Below are positions 27,297-36,159 of a stretch of 64,000 bases of DNA, piece after piece. Every line of letters starts with the position of its first letter. Position 1 is the first letter of the stretch. The stretch comes from an uncultured Granulosicoccaceae bacterium (lineage in GTDB: Bacteria > Pseudomonadota > Gammaproteobacteria > Granulosicoccales > Granulosicoccaceae), in NCBI GenBank assembly GCA_937998875.1, contig CALLBO010000031.1, forward strand, positions 1 to 64,000. Reading direction: 5' to 3'. The position numbers were made by a program, and so were the translations under genes. The notes beneath the pieces are model-generated. The model was not told where the DNA came from and ran no database searches. It worked only from the letters and a program-made list of their open reading frames with translations.

Positions 27297-29072
27297 ATGA
27301 CCACGCCGCAAATCACGATCACAGTCATTCTGTTTATCACGCTGATACTATTTGCCTGGGGCAAGTACCGACACGATATTGTCGCTATTTTCTGTCTGGT
27401 GATGGCAGTCGTGGCAGGCGTTGTTCCTTCAGAAGACGCATTCACAGGCTTCGGCCATGCAGCTGTAATTACAGTCGCTGCCGTATTGATTATCAGCCAT
27501 GCGCTTAAGAATGCTGGGGTAGTGAATGTTATCGCATCCTACCTTACTCCGTTTACCGACAACATTTATATACATATTGCATCACTCACTGCAGTGGTCA
27601 CGGTAGCCTCCGCGTTTATGAATAATGTCGGTGCACTGGCATTGATGTTACCGGTTGCCATTGCGACTGCGAATCAGGCGAATCGCTCACCGGCACTGGT
27701 GTTAATGCCACTGGCGTTTGGCAGTATCCTTGGTGGTATGACCACACTGATCGGCACACCACCGAATATCATTATTGCAAGCTATCGGGCAGAAGTCAGC
27801 GGTGAAGCATTCTCGATGTTCGATTTCAGTCCGGTTGGTTTCTTCGTTGCCCTTATCGGACTTGCGTTCATCACGCTGATCGGCTGGCGCTTTATACCGA
27901 CAGACAGAAGCAGCAAAGACGGCACCGCACTCTTTGAAATCTCGCACTACCTGACAGAGATCGAGATTAAGCCGGGTTCGGCTCTGGTTGGCGAGCTACT
28001 TAAAGACAATGAGATATTCGGTTCAGATCAGGTAGATGTTGTCGGCATGGCACAAAAAAACGGCTTTGCCCGACCTATACCGTTGCAGTATCGTTTTTCA
28101 GAAGAAGATATCCTGCTGGTGCAGGGAGATCCTTCTCACCTGCAGCAAATCGTTGAAGAAAACGGCCTTGAGCTACTCACCACGGCTTCAAGCAATTTTA
28201 TCCAACCACAATCCGATAACGAGATAATGCTTGAAGGCGTTGTCGGACAAACCTCGCCATTGATTGATCGCAGCGTTGAATACTTACGTATTCAAGCCAA
28301 AAGAACCATGGCACTGGTGGGTATTGCGCGTAACGGTGAAGTGATTAAAACCCGACTGAAGCGGCAGCGCTTTAAAGCAGGTGATGTATTGTTGGTATTT
28401 GGTGACGCAGATTCTATTGATGAGCAGTTCCAAAACCTCGGGCTTTGGCCGCTGGCTAAACGACCGCTGTCGCTTAATCGTCAGCGTAAAGTAATTCCGG
28501 CGCTACTCGTATTTGCAGGTGCTATTGCAATGGGTGTTGCAGGCTTTGTTACCTTGCCCATCGCATTTCTAATAGCGATTGGTATTTTCATATTAATGAA
28601 AATCATTTCGGTGAGAGAAATCTATGATGAGATTGACTGGCCGGTTATTGTGCTTCTTGGTTCGATGATTCCCGTCGGAAGAGCACTGGAGAGTACCGGC
28701 ACGACCAACTGGATGGCGAATGCAATCCTGCAAGTCACCGAAGGACTGCCAGCCGTGGCACTGCTTACCATGATTCTTGTTGTCACCATGTTCCTGTCGG
28801 ATATCATCAACAACGCGGCAACAGCGCTCGTTATGGCGCCAATCGGTGTGGCTATTGCCACGTCACTCGGTGTTAGCAGTGATGCTTTTCTGATGGCGGT
28901 GGCAGTCGGGGCTTCCTGTGCTTTTCTAACCCCCATTGGTCACCAGTCCAACACGCTGGTGATGGGGCCGGGTGGCTATCACTTTGGCGATTACTGGCGA
29001 ATGGGTCTGCCGCTGGAAATTATTATTGTGGCGGTATCAGTACCCATATTACTTATCGTTTGGCCGTTGTGA
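27297..29072 (+). CDS. SLC13/DASS family permease with two TrkA-C (RCK_C) domains
   Basis: 591-residue membrane transporter. N-terminal membrane half with about five to six segments includes the SNARE-like conserved MNNVGALALMLPVA and the GTPPN motif (LIGTPPNIIIASYR) typical of divalent anion:Na+ symporters. Two cytoplasmic RCK_C domains occupy about 215-290 and 300-380 (GSALVGELLKD and FKAGDVLLVFGD). The C-terminal membrane half repeats the motif as LSDIINNAAT and IGHQSNTLVMGPGGY. Members of this subgroup carry sulfate, citrate or dicarboxylates; substrate cannot be decided here. A strong terminator follows the stop. Confidence 0.9.
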   Translation: MTTPQITITVILFITLILFAWGKYRHDIVAIFCLVMAVVAGVVPSEDAFTGFGHAAVITVAAVLIISHALKNAGVVNVIASYLTPFTDNIYIHIASLTAVVTVASAFMNNVGALALMLPVAIATANQANRSPALVLMPLAFGSILGGMTTLIGTPPNIIIASYRAEVSGEAFSMFDFSPVGFFVALIGLAFITLIGWRFIPTDRSSKDGTALFEISHYLTEIEIKPGSALVGELLKDNEIFGSDQVDVVGMAQKNGFARPIPLQYRFSEEDILLVQGDPSHLQQIVEENGLELLTTASSNFIQPQSDNEIMLEGVVGQTSPLIDRSVEYLRIQAKRTMALVGIARNGEVIKTRLKRQRFKAGDVLLVFGDADSIDEQFQNLGLWPLAKRPLSLNRQRKVIPALLVFAGAIAMGVAGFVTLPIAFLIAIGIFILMKIISVREIYDEIDWPVIVLLGSMIPVGRALESTGTTNWMANAILQVTEGLPAVALLTMILVVTMFLSDIINNAATALVMAPIGVAIATSLGVSSDAFLMAVAVGASCAFLTPIGHQSNTLVMGPGGYHFGDYWRMGLPLEIIIVAVSVPILLIVWPL

Positions 29073-29090
29073 CTCAGTGAGCAACCAATA

Positions 29091-29118
29091 AAAAAGCCAG
29101 CAAACGCTGGCCTTTTTT
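29091..29118. terminator. Bidirectional rho-independent terminator
   Basis: GCCAGC/GCTGGC stem (29096-29101 and 29106-29111) with an AAAC loop. The A-run ahead and the T-run behind give a U-tract on both strands, serving the SLC13 permease gene on plus and the OmpA-type lipoprotein gene on minus. Confidence 0.9.
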
Positions 29119-29152
29119 AACAATCCTGATCCCGGATTAATTAACTCCTAAA

Positions 29153-29836
29153 TTAAACCGGCGAGTTATACGCTGCCGCTTCCCGACCTTCAACAATCGG
29201 TTTCAGGAATATTTCTACACGACGGTTGCGACTGCGCCCATCTTCTGTTGCATTACTCGCGACAGGCACACTTTCACCACGACCTTCCGTTCTGGTCCTT
29301 GGTTCGTTAACACCCTGCCTTGTCAGATAACGCTTAACGCTGCTCGCGCGCTGCACAGACAGTTGCTGGTTGTATGAATCCGAACCGGTACTGTCGGTGT
29401 GACCGATTATATGCACCACCGTTTGCGGGTAGTCTGCAAGAACGCTGGCGACCTTATTCAGGCTGGTATAGAAACCACGGTTTATTCGTGAACTGTCGAT
29501 GTCAAAGGACACTTCGCTATCAAGATCCAGTTTCAAGGTGTTATTAGCCAGGCGGGAAATCTGTATTTCCTGAGCAGCCTGTTCACGCCGAAGTTGTGCT
29601 TCAAGCTCACGCTGCTGATCATCCATATACTTGCCAACTGCACTACCCGCCAGAGCACCGGCTACAGCGCCAACGTAACGACCTTTGTCATGATCGACCT
29701 GGTGGCCAAGTACCGCACCCGCCACAGCACCTACTGCAGCACCAGTGCCGGCACGGCTAATAGACCCATCGCTGGCACAGGCTGAAATGCCTGCGGCAAG
29801 CACCGATATAATCGCAATATTTTTGTAAGAAATCAT
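29153..29836 (-). CDS. YiaD-like lipoprotein: glycine zipper plus OmpA domain
   Basis: 227 residues from ATG 29836, chosen because GGGTG lies six bases ahead and because it gives a standard lipoprotein signal ending in ISAC with Cys20. Next is a glycine-zipper section (about 28-68) built of two AVAGA/ALAGSAVG hairpins that may insert in or lie on a membrane. The C-terminal half is an OmpA peptidoglycan-binding domain with VSFDIDSSRI, IIGHTDSTGSDSYN, LSVQRASSV, GRGESVPVASN and NRRVEIFL. Closest known plan is E. coli YiaD. Second of three OmpA-domain genes in the window. Confidence 0.88.
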   Translation of the reverse strand: MISYKNIAIISVLAAGISACASDGSISRAGTGAAVGAVAGAVLGHQVDHDKGRYVGAVAGALAGSAVGKYMDDQQRELEAQLRREQAAQEIQISRLANNTLKLDLDSEVSFDIDSSRINRGFYTSLNKVASVLADYPQTVVHIIGHTDSTGSDSYNQQLSVQRASSVKRYLTRQGVNEPRTRTEGRGESVPVASNATEDGRSRNRRVEIFLKPIVEGREAAAYNSPV

Positions 29837-30091
29837 ATTCATCACCCGTCTGAACAACAAAACCTATGGGTTTTGCTCAAGTAAAACAACCGATTCAGGT
29901 ACGAACTGCACCCGAGTGCCCCTATAGCGGCCAATTCTAGGATGCATTTACTGACGGTTGCTGAACGAGAAACAATCAATACCCGGGATGAAAAAACTGT
30001 AACCCGTTTCACACGGGACCGACGCAAGACAACGGCCTCCTCTATAGCGGTGGCCTGGAGTACAACCCTTATAATTCAATACAGTTTACAA

Positions 30092-31237
30092 TTACTGAAC
30101 AATCTTAATCTCTACCCGTCGGTTGGCAAGTCGTCCGGCCTCCGTACTGTTACTTTGCACAGGACGACTTTCACCGTACCCTATCGCCGACATACGGCCC
30201 AGATCCACTCCGCCAATATCCTTAAGATACCTAACCACCGTTTCTGCACGTTTGCGCGACAGTTCCATGTTATCTGCTGCAGGACCACGGTTGTCAGTAT
30301 GAGCCTGGATCGAAATCCTGACCTCATCATTTTCTTTAAGCTGCTGAATAACCTTATCCAGCGCTTCACTGCCATCCTGAGTTAAATCTGCAGACCCGGT
30401 AGCGAACGTAACGCCTTCCAGTACACCGGTGAAGTCACAACCGTTACTATCAACTGCTGCACCCTTGGCCGTAGCATCGCATAAATCATCGCGATCATTA
30501 ACACCATCGCCGTCAGCGTCTATACCTGGCCCGTTTAACTTTTTAGCAGACGCGTTATCTTCATCCGACGCTGGCTTCAACCCGTCCGCTCTTTCGAGGA
30601 TCATCGGCAGGCTGCCATCATCTTTCTTAATACGAAATCGCTTGACGATATTCAGGCTGACAACACGCGCATCTGAATCAAAATTATGTACCTCGCCACG
30701 TATGCCGAATCCGTTGCTTAAGTTGTATTCAGCACCAAAACCTGCGGACCAGTGCCAGTCATTCTTTCTGTTGAACTCAATACCAAGGCCATCATTGTTC
30801 AGTCTGCCGCCACCGAGTCGGGCATAGATGTTAAGCCCACTGCGGTTCGCCAGCGAATCTACTCCACCACCGCCAAGCAGATACAACAGACCACTCACAC
30901 CGATGGCGGAATACCCGATACGCCCGGATGGGCCATCATCACTAGCCAGAGAGGCCGCACCCATATCGGAGTAGTAACCTTCAACAGACAATCGTGCACT
31001 AAGGTCACGCCCGAAGAACAATTGCGTACCACTGTCATTGCTGTCAGCAACGGTATAGCCAGATTCATTGACCCGCGGTTCAATATCAGAACCGCCATAG
31101 CCTACCCCACCATAATAGTTACCGCTCAAACCTATCGATGGAAAGTCCAGCGCCAGGGCGCTGGTTGACCAGCAGGCAGTTGCTAAGGTGGCAAGTGCGA
31201 GATTGGAAGAAAGTGTCTTTCGAATTCGCAGGGTCAT
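30092..31237 (-). CDS. OmpA family protein with N-terminal beta-barrel and Ca-binding linker
   Basis: 381 residues. Signal peptide to about residue 30 (STSALA). Residues 31-200 alternate like an outer membrane beta-barrel, with repeated Gly/Tyr/Phe strand ends. A linker at about 238-262 contains an Asp-rich thrombospondin type 3-like segment (DADGDGVNDRDDLC) with a paired Cys that can close a loop, as in OprF/OmpA-type proteins. The final 110 residues are an OmpA domain: VTFATGSADL, IQAHTDNRGPAADN, LSRKRAETVVRYL and NRRVEIKI. It probably links outer membrane and peptidoglycan and may also be a porin. The TSP3 protein gene ends 18 bases upstream on the same strand. Confidence 0.88.
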   Translation of the reverse strand: MTLRIRKTLSSNLALATLATACWSTSALALDFPSIGLSGNYYGGVGYGGSDIEPRVNESGYTVADSNDSGTQLFFGRDLSARLSVEGYYSDMGAASLASDDGPSGRIGYSAIGVSGLLYLLGGGGVDSLANRSGLNIYARLGGGRLNNDGLGIEFNRKNDWHWSAGFGAEYNLSNGFGIRGEVHNFDSDARVVSLNIVKRFRIKKDDGSLPMILERADGLKPASDEDNASAKKLNGPGIDADGDGVNDRDDLCDATAKGAAVDSNGCDFTGVLEGVTFATGSADLTQDGSEALDKVIQQLKENDEVRISIQAHTDNRGPAADNMELSRKRAETVVRYLKDIGGVDLGRMSAIGYGESRPVQSNSTEAGRLANRRVEIKIVQ

Positions 31238-31255
31238 TTGTGATCCTTAATTAAA

Positions 31256-32371
31256 TCATTTCAATTTGCGACGACGCACTCCAAGTAACGCTAGCAGCGA
31301 CAACATGGGTAGCAACGGGTCGAAACCACCACCGCTGCTAAGCGTACATCCACCGCCGGAAAGGCCGGTTTCAACTATTGCATTGACTGGCCCCGACTGA
31401 ACAGTGACCGTCTGGCTACCATCTGTATCGGGATCGAGTGAATCGGGAATACCATCGCCATTACTGTCTCCGGTACCTTCGTCAACATCAGACACACCAT
31501 CGCCGTCATCATCTGCATCGAGGTCGTCTGTTATGCCATCTCCATCTGTATCGGTAGAAACGTCGACACCGTTAGGCTCTTGTGAATCAGGAATGCCATC
31601 ACCGTCAGAATCTGTGACCTCGCCACTGCCATTCAGCGGCATGCCGTTGTCGTCGACTGCACCATCGATCATCCCGTCGCCATTGGTATCTGCTGCTGTG
31701 TTGCCTGCCTCATCAACATCCATCAAACCGTCATTGTCGGAATCAAGATCCAGCGAATCGGGAATTCCGTCACTATCAGTGTCAACCAGTCCGTTGCCTT
31801 CAATATCGTCCGGGATGCCGTCATTGTCATCATCCATATCTTCATCATCAAACATTCCGTCACCGTCGGTATCGATGCGAATACTGATATCAGGATCAAT
31901 CTCGTCGGCAATGCCATCGAGATCTACATCGGTACAACCTTCAGTGAAAATAGTCCATGAGCGCGGTTCAGAGGTATCAGAACCCCCTTGTCCGGTACCG
32001 GATGAATCGATTAATACTGCGGTGATTACAGCGCTTTCACCAGCCGGCGTACCCGGCTTGAGAGTGTAGGTCAGTGTTCGGGACGGCCAGCTGACAAACG
32101 GAAATGTGCTGAAAATGTCCGGATTGGAGACGCCAGTGATGCGAAAATCAACACGGGAGGTACCGCCATCACCGTCGGTAACATTTTGCGCCCATTCAGT
32201 AAAACTCACATCACCATCGCACGGTGTGCTGGTTGGGTTAAAACCTGGGTCAAAGCTCGGCGGATTGTTGGGGGCAGCCTGTAAGGCAGTCGTTGCAAGT
32301 GCGGCGGCAATACAAACCGGAAGGCTTGCCAGACGCGCTTGTGATCGTAAATCAATGTTTGGTTTTTTCAC
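31256..32371 (-). CDS. Thrombospondin type 3 repeat protein with a C-terminal sorting tail
   Basis: 371 residues. Signal peptide 1-32 (IAAALATTALQA). An extracellular-type domain at about 35-160 carries a pair of Cys. Residues about 165-320 are a chain of Asp-rich TSP3-like calcium-binding repeats (DTDGDGMFDDED, DSDNDGLMDVDE and similar). The C-terminus has the three-part form of bacterial CTERM sorting signals: a Gly-rich stretch with one Cys (SGGGCTLSSGGG), a hydrophobic segment (LLPMLSLLALLGV) and a basic end (RRRKLK). It looks like the JDVT- or GlyGly-CTERM class, which would mean processing by a membrane protease after export. A rhombosortase gene lies 7 kb away. Probably secreted and surface-held. 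Confidence 0.8.
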   Translation of the reverse strand: MKKPNIDLRSQARLASLPVCIAAALATTALQAAPNNPPSFDPGFNPTSTPCDGDVSFTEWAQNVTDGDGGTSRVDFRITGVSNPDIFSTFPFVSWPSRTLTYTLKPGTPAGESAVITAVLIDSSGTGQGGSDTSEPRSWTIFTEGCTDVDLDGIADEIDPDISIRIDTDGDGMFDDEDMDDDNDGIPDDIEGNGLVDTDSDGIPDSLDLDSDNDGLMDVDEAGNTAADTNGDGMIDGAVDDNGMPLNGSGEVTDSDGDGIPDSQEPNGVDVSTDTDGDGITDDLDADDDGDGVSDVDEGTGDSNGDGIPDSLDPDTDGSQTVTVQSGPVNAIVETGLSGGGCTLSSGGGFDPLLPMLSLLALLGVRRRKLK

Positions 32372-32616
32372 GGTAGTTCCTCGGTAAAGCCCAAATCAGA
32401 AAACTGCCCATTATTTCCTGATTGCACCGGCAAAACCGCTGAACTATCCGCAACTTACCATTTATGACTAAGATCCGCACCGATCAAAAGACAGCGGCGG
32501 CGATATCAATTTTCTACTTATAAATTAATAACCTGGAGAGCAGACTTCATCTGTAGCTTCGAACTTCGAGAAAATCTATTTGTAATATTTGTGAAACAGT
32601 ACAAGCCACACAACTA

Positions 32617-33420
32617 CTAGCTTTCATTTTCTTCGAGATAGTCTGACCAGTTGTGGTCACCAGCACCAAACACAAAAAAGTGAGGATTTAGCAAAGAATC
32701 CTTCGTGTTGTATCGCAGCTCGCGCATGTTGGTATCGGTGATGTGTCCGCCCGCTTCTTCAACAATGCACTGCGCCGCGCCAGTATCCCACTCGCCCGTC
32801 GGGCCAAGCTTGGCATAAACATCAGCGCTCCCTTCTGCAACCAGGCATGACTTTAGTGCCCCACCCATCGAGACAACTTTGTACTCACCGAGCTTATCGA
32901 GAAATCTATTCAACAGACCGCCGGTTAAAGGTGCACTGCTGCGTGCAACGGTGACGCCTTTTTTCGGGGCTTTTCTAACCGAAATACTTTCAGGTTCAGC
33001 ATCACCGGTTTGCTTCCACGCTCCGCAATCGCGACGGGCCCAGTATGTAACATTTAATACCGGCGCATGTACCACGCCAAGCACCGACACTCCATTTTGG
33101 ATTAGCGCGATATTGACACTGAACTCACCACTTTGTTTAATAAACTCGCGTGTTCCGTCCAGTGGGTCTACCAGCCAGTAGGTATTCCACTCCGTACGTT
33201 CAGCAAAAGGAATGCCGCAGGATTCTTCAGTAAGAATAGGCAGCTCTGGCGACAGAGACTTAAGCTGCTCAATAATAATACGATTGGCAGCAAGATCTGC
33301 CTCTGTGAGCGGGGTGTTGTCATCCTTCGAAGTCACGGTCACTTCAGACTCGTAGTGCTCGAGAATTTTTTTACCCGCTACTTTTGCAATAGCCACGACC
33401 TGATCTAGCCGATCGGACAT
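32617..33420 (-). CDS. cysQ: 3'(2'),5'-bisphosphate nucleotidase
   Basis: Inositol monophosphatase-fold enzyme that converts the sulfate-assimilation by-product PAP to AMP. 267 residues from ATG 33420, the start that matches family N-termini (MSDRLDQVVAIAKVAG); upstream starts add about 30 unrelated residues. Metal site motifs: Asp/Glu in TEADLAA, the EESCG Glu, DPLDGTREF with both Asp residues, and the C-terminal GEWDTGAAQCIVEEAGG. PAP removal ties with the sulfotransferase encoded at 40.4 kb, which would produce it. Located downstream of the gsp operon with a gap of 250 bases. Confidence 0.93.
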   Translation of the reverse strand: MSDRLDQVVAIAKVAGKKILEHYESEVTVTSKDDNTPLTEADLAANRIIIEQLKSLSPELPILTEESCGIPFAERTEWNTYWLVDPLDGTREFIKQSGEFSVNIALIQNGVSVLGVVHAPVLNVTYWARRDCGAWKQTGDAEPESISVRKAPKKGVTVARSSAPLTGGLLNRFLDKLGEYKVVSMGGALKSCLVAEGSADVYAKLGPTGEWDTGAAQCIVEEAGGHITDTNMRELRYNTKDSLLNPHFFVFGAGDHNWSDYLEENES

Positions 33421-33673
33421 ATCGGGTGTTTTAACTGGCATGCAGATCAAGTTCGCTTGATTGGGGACTAAGTGGTCTGCGATGGTATTGCCATTCATAC
33501 GCGCAAACAACCGGTAAACTGGATGAAACCATGTGACATATGTAACTTTTAGTCATTTATTCGATAGAGTGGTTCACCGTCATCACTTGCTAATGATTCG
33601 CCGGCGGGTTGGATCGAAATATCAAACGATAAAAGCTACGGCACAATACAGGCCAACGTGGGCCCGGATATGA

Positions 33674-34429
33674 TCAAAATTGCAGGTTCTGAATATTGCC
33701 ATTGTTGCGGATTCGATAACTGCCATCACTTGCAGGCTGGCCAAGCATGCCGAGAAGACCGCTGACTTGTGGCGGTGTTTCAGCTGTAGGTTGAATCTGG
33801 ATATCGGCTTTGTAGTTGCCGGCCTGATCAAGTAACACTTCGCCGCGCAGGTCCAGTTGCCCGTCGGTATTACTCAGCTTACCAATGTGTTGTTCACCCT
33901 GCGGTACGATATCGAACAAAACTTCACCGAGTTGAACGGTATTTTTTATTTCTGCCTTGCTCCAGGTCAGCGAGCCAAGCGTACGCTTCAGCAGGTTATT
34001 TTCCAGTTCAAGTTCTTGAATGTTTGCCTGGACGATGCCACCGAATTCGGCAACTGGTAACGGCAGAAACTGCTCGAGCCGGCTGGCAGGCACCCGGTAG
34101 TTGCCGTCGGTCACCAAAACATTGCCAGCGAGATTACGTTTAACCAGCCCTTCGCCTTTGCCACCGAGTACTTCAAAATTGATGTCTGCACCAGCGCTGC
34201 CAGACAACAATGTCAAAGGCTTTGCTTTCCACTGTACATTGGTTAACGGCAGTGCCGGTTCAGGGGCAACGACAGATTGTGCCGAGCCGTTCCATACCGT
34301 GCCTTTCACACCGCTGAGAACAACCGGCGCGGTATTAACATAGGGCAGTATTCCTTCGGCAGGGAATTTCCATATTGCGGTAACTGCAAATGCCAGCAGA
34401 CCAAGCAAAAACAAACCGACTATTCTCAC
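33674..34429 (-). CDS. gspN: Type II secretion system protein N
   Basis: 251 residues with one N-terminal membrane segment (about 4-22) and a periplasmic beta-rich domain, as expected for GspN. Sequence pieces such as GVKGTVWNGSAQSV and the later LGSLTWSKAEI fit the family. It is an optional inner-membrane component whose role is not settled. Its start overlaps the gspM stop by four bases (ATGA), and it is the last gene of the gspG-N operon. Confidence 0.85.
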   Translation of the reverse strand: MRIVGLFLLGLLAFAVTAIWKFPAEGILPYVNTAPVVLSGVKGTVWNGSAQSVVAPEPALPLTNVQWKAKPLTLLSGSAGADINFEVLGGKGEGLVKRNLAGNVLVTDGNYRVPASRLEQFLPLPVAEFGGIVQANIQELELENNLLKRTLGSLTWSKAEIKNTVQLGEVLFDIVPQGEQHIGKLSNTDGQLDLRGEVLLDQAGNYKADIQIQPTAETPPQVSGLLGMLGQPASDGSYRIRNNGNIQNLQF

Positions 34430-34899
34430 AGGCTTGCCTCCAGACTTAGACGTGCGCTCACCTCGCCTGCATCCTTGCGACTTAGATTAATAGTCTTAAC
34501 AGAAAGACCATAAGTTTGTTCAAGTCCGCCTAGTACTTGCAACAACTTATTAAATTCCACTTTCGAAAACTGCGCTCTGGCACCCTGGCTTCCATCCGGT
34601 GTTACCCGTTCCGGTGTCGAGATACGGGCCCTTTTTATCGCTTCATCGAGCAACAGATAAGGTGCTTTGTCCATAGGTTGTATTGCCTGACCACCGGCAG
34701 TGGTGACTGGTCCCTGTTGTTTCATCCAATCGAGATCGCGTTGTTTCGCCGCAACTGAAACCTGTCTGGAGGCTATGCCGGTACTCAAGGGTTTGTAGGC
34801 CAAGGTGTACAGCAACGCACCAATACCCACAATTGCAGTTGCCGCGACAATAAACTGCTCCCGCGGAGTTTGCGAGGTGTACCACTCTTTGATACTCAT
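34426..34899 (-). CDS. gspM: Type II secretion system protein M
   Basis: 157 residues, bitopic inner-membrane protein. N-terminal cytoplasmic tail, WYTSQTPREQ, then one membrane segment at about 16-34, and a ferredoxin-like periplasmic domain ending in LSLEASL. GspM binds GspL and stabilises the inner-membrane platform of the secreton. The start overlaps the gspL stop by four bases, indicating coupled translation. Confidence 0.88.
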   Translation of the reverse strand: MSIKEWYTSQTPREQFIVAATAIVGIGALLYTLAYKPLSTGIASRQVSVAAKQRDLDWMKQQGPVTTAGGQAIQPMDKAPYLLLDEAIKRARISTPERVTPDGSQGARAQFSKVEFNKLLQVLGGLEQTYGLSVKTINLSRKDAGEVSARLSLEASL

Positions 34900-36128
34900 G
34901 ATTTCGTCTCCACTCGCAAGCGCGCTTTGATTCTTTCTTTCTCTTTAACGGCTGATTGCACATTCGCCACCAGCTGTTGCTCCTGCTCAAGACTGGATTT
35001 AAGCTTGTCTACATCCTGAAGTGATTCTGCCTCAAGCACTATATCAAGCTGCCCTCTTTTAAAATTAATACTACTTACAACCGGCTCTTTCAGTTCATTC
35101 AGTGCAGCACCGATTGCGGACATCATGACAACAAAACTGGTGTCATCAATTCCACTACCGGTATTAGCTTTCAGTCTTGAGCGCATCTGTCTCAACGGAT
35201 CACGCTCCGGGTTTTGAACTGACGGAAATGCAGTTTTAAGCGTACTGACCATCTCACTGTTAAGTCGCGATTCTTCAACACCCAGCTGCTGGTACTGCAG
35301 AAAACTTGTACCACCCCAAAGCGCTAGCAGGGTAGCGACAAGCGCTGCTGGTACGCGCCATGGTTTCCACGCCTTGTCGAGGGCTTCTGTTTTTCCAAAG
35401 TCACCTTGTAGAAGATTAATCTTGTCGGAAGGTTTTTTGTACTCGTTTAAGCCTCTTGCAAAGAGACCAACTTCAGTGCGCGAAAACTCAGTTCTGACTT
35501 GCGGATGCAACTCATAGTCATCAGGTCCGCAGGCAAAGTGCCTGGTTCGACGAATCTCATCTTCAATTTGTTCAGGAGTTGCACCGGCAATGGCGTTTTC
35601 TAATAGCATTGGCAACATATCGGTATCACAGGAGAAGCCGCGGAACGGTGAAAGCCGCACTGTGGCATGACCGTTGTTGGTCATCACAGTCCAGCTATCC
35701 TCAGAAGACGGGATTGCCAGAGTCTCAGGGATAATCTCAAGCAGATTCATATTCACGCTGTCTGCCATTTCCTGAATCCACACAAGGCTTCGTCTGGCAA
35801 TGACGACAACCGGAACCTTGCCACTATCAAGCTTGTTACCAAATGCAAAGTGACAGGCTTCAACATCCTGCGCCAGTTGCTCCTCAAGCATGTACGGGAC
35901 TGCTTTAAGTGCCTTGGCAAGGTTAGTTGCCGGAACTTCCACTTCTTCCATCAGCAGTTCGGTTCCCGCTACCACCATAACAACACGCCGGCGTTCAGCA
36001 GCCCGGGCTGCCTGCTCAAACGTTCCATGATCAGCGTGATCAACCACACCACCTTTACCATCACAAACACACCAGCGAAGATAATCGTCACCGGTACGCG
36101 GCAAGTAAGTCAGTAAGTATTGCGCCAT
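34896..36128 (-). CDS. gspL: Type II secretion system protein L
   Basis: 410 residues. A cytoplasmic actin-like domain (about 1-250) recruits the ATPase GspE, the family segment NLLQGDF is at 238-244, one membrane helix at 258-277, and a periplasmic ferredoxin-like domain to the end. GspE itself is not encoded in this window, so its gene must be elsewhere. Spacing to gspK is 31 bases. Confidence 0.9.
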   Translation of the reverse strand: MAQYLLTYLPRTGDDYLRWCVCDGKGGVVDHADHGTFEQAARAAERRRVVMVVAGTELLMEEVEVPATNLAKALKAVPYMLEEQLAQDVEACHFAFGNKLDSGKVPVVVIARRSLVWIQEMADSVNMNLLEIIPETLAIPSSEDSWTVMTNNGHATVRLSPFRGFSCDTDMLPMLLENAIAGATPEQIEDEIRRTRHFACGPDDYELHPQVRTEFSRTEVGLFARGLNEYKKPSDKINLLQGDFGKTEALDKAWKPWRVPAALVATLLALWGGTSFLQYQQLGVEESRLNSEMVSTLKTAFPSVQNPERDPLRQMRSRLKANTGSGIDDTSFVVMMSAIGAALNELKEPVVSSINFKRGQLDIVLEAESLQDVDKLKSSLEQEQQLVANVQSAVKEKERIKARLRVETKS

Positions 36129-36159
36129 AGCTAATCCAATCGGTTACTTTTAAGCACTA

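Noticed and set aside
29842-30027. A minus-strand frame between the two OmpA-type genes
   Set aside because: No ribosome site, no conserved motif, and it overlaps the lipoprotein start.
31404-32069. Long plus-strand frame opposite the TSP3 protein, rich in Ser and Pro
   Set aside because: It is the reverse-strand shadow of Asp/Gly repeat codons and has no independent support.
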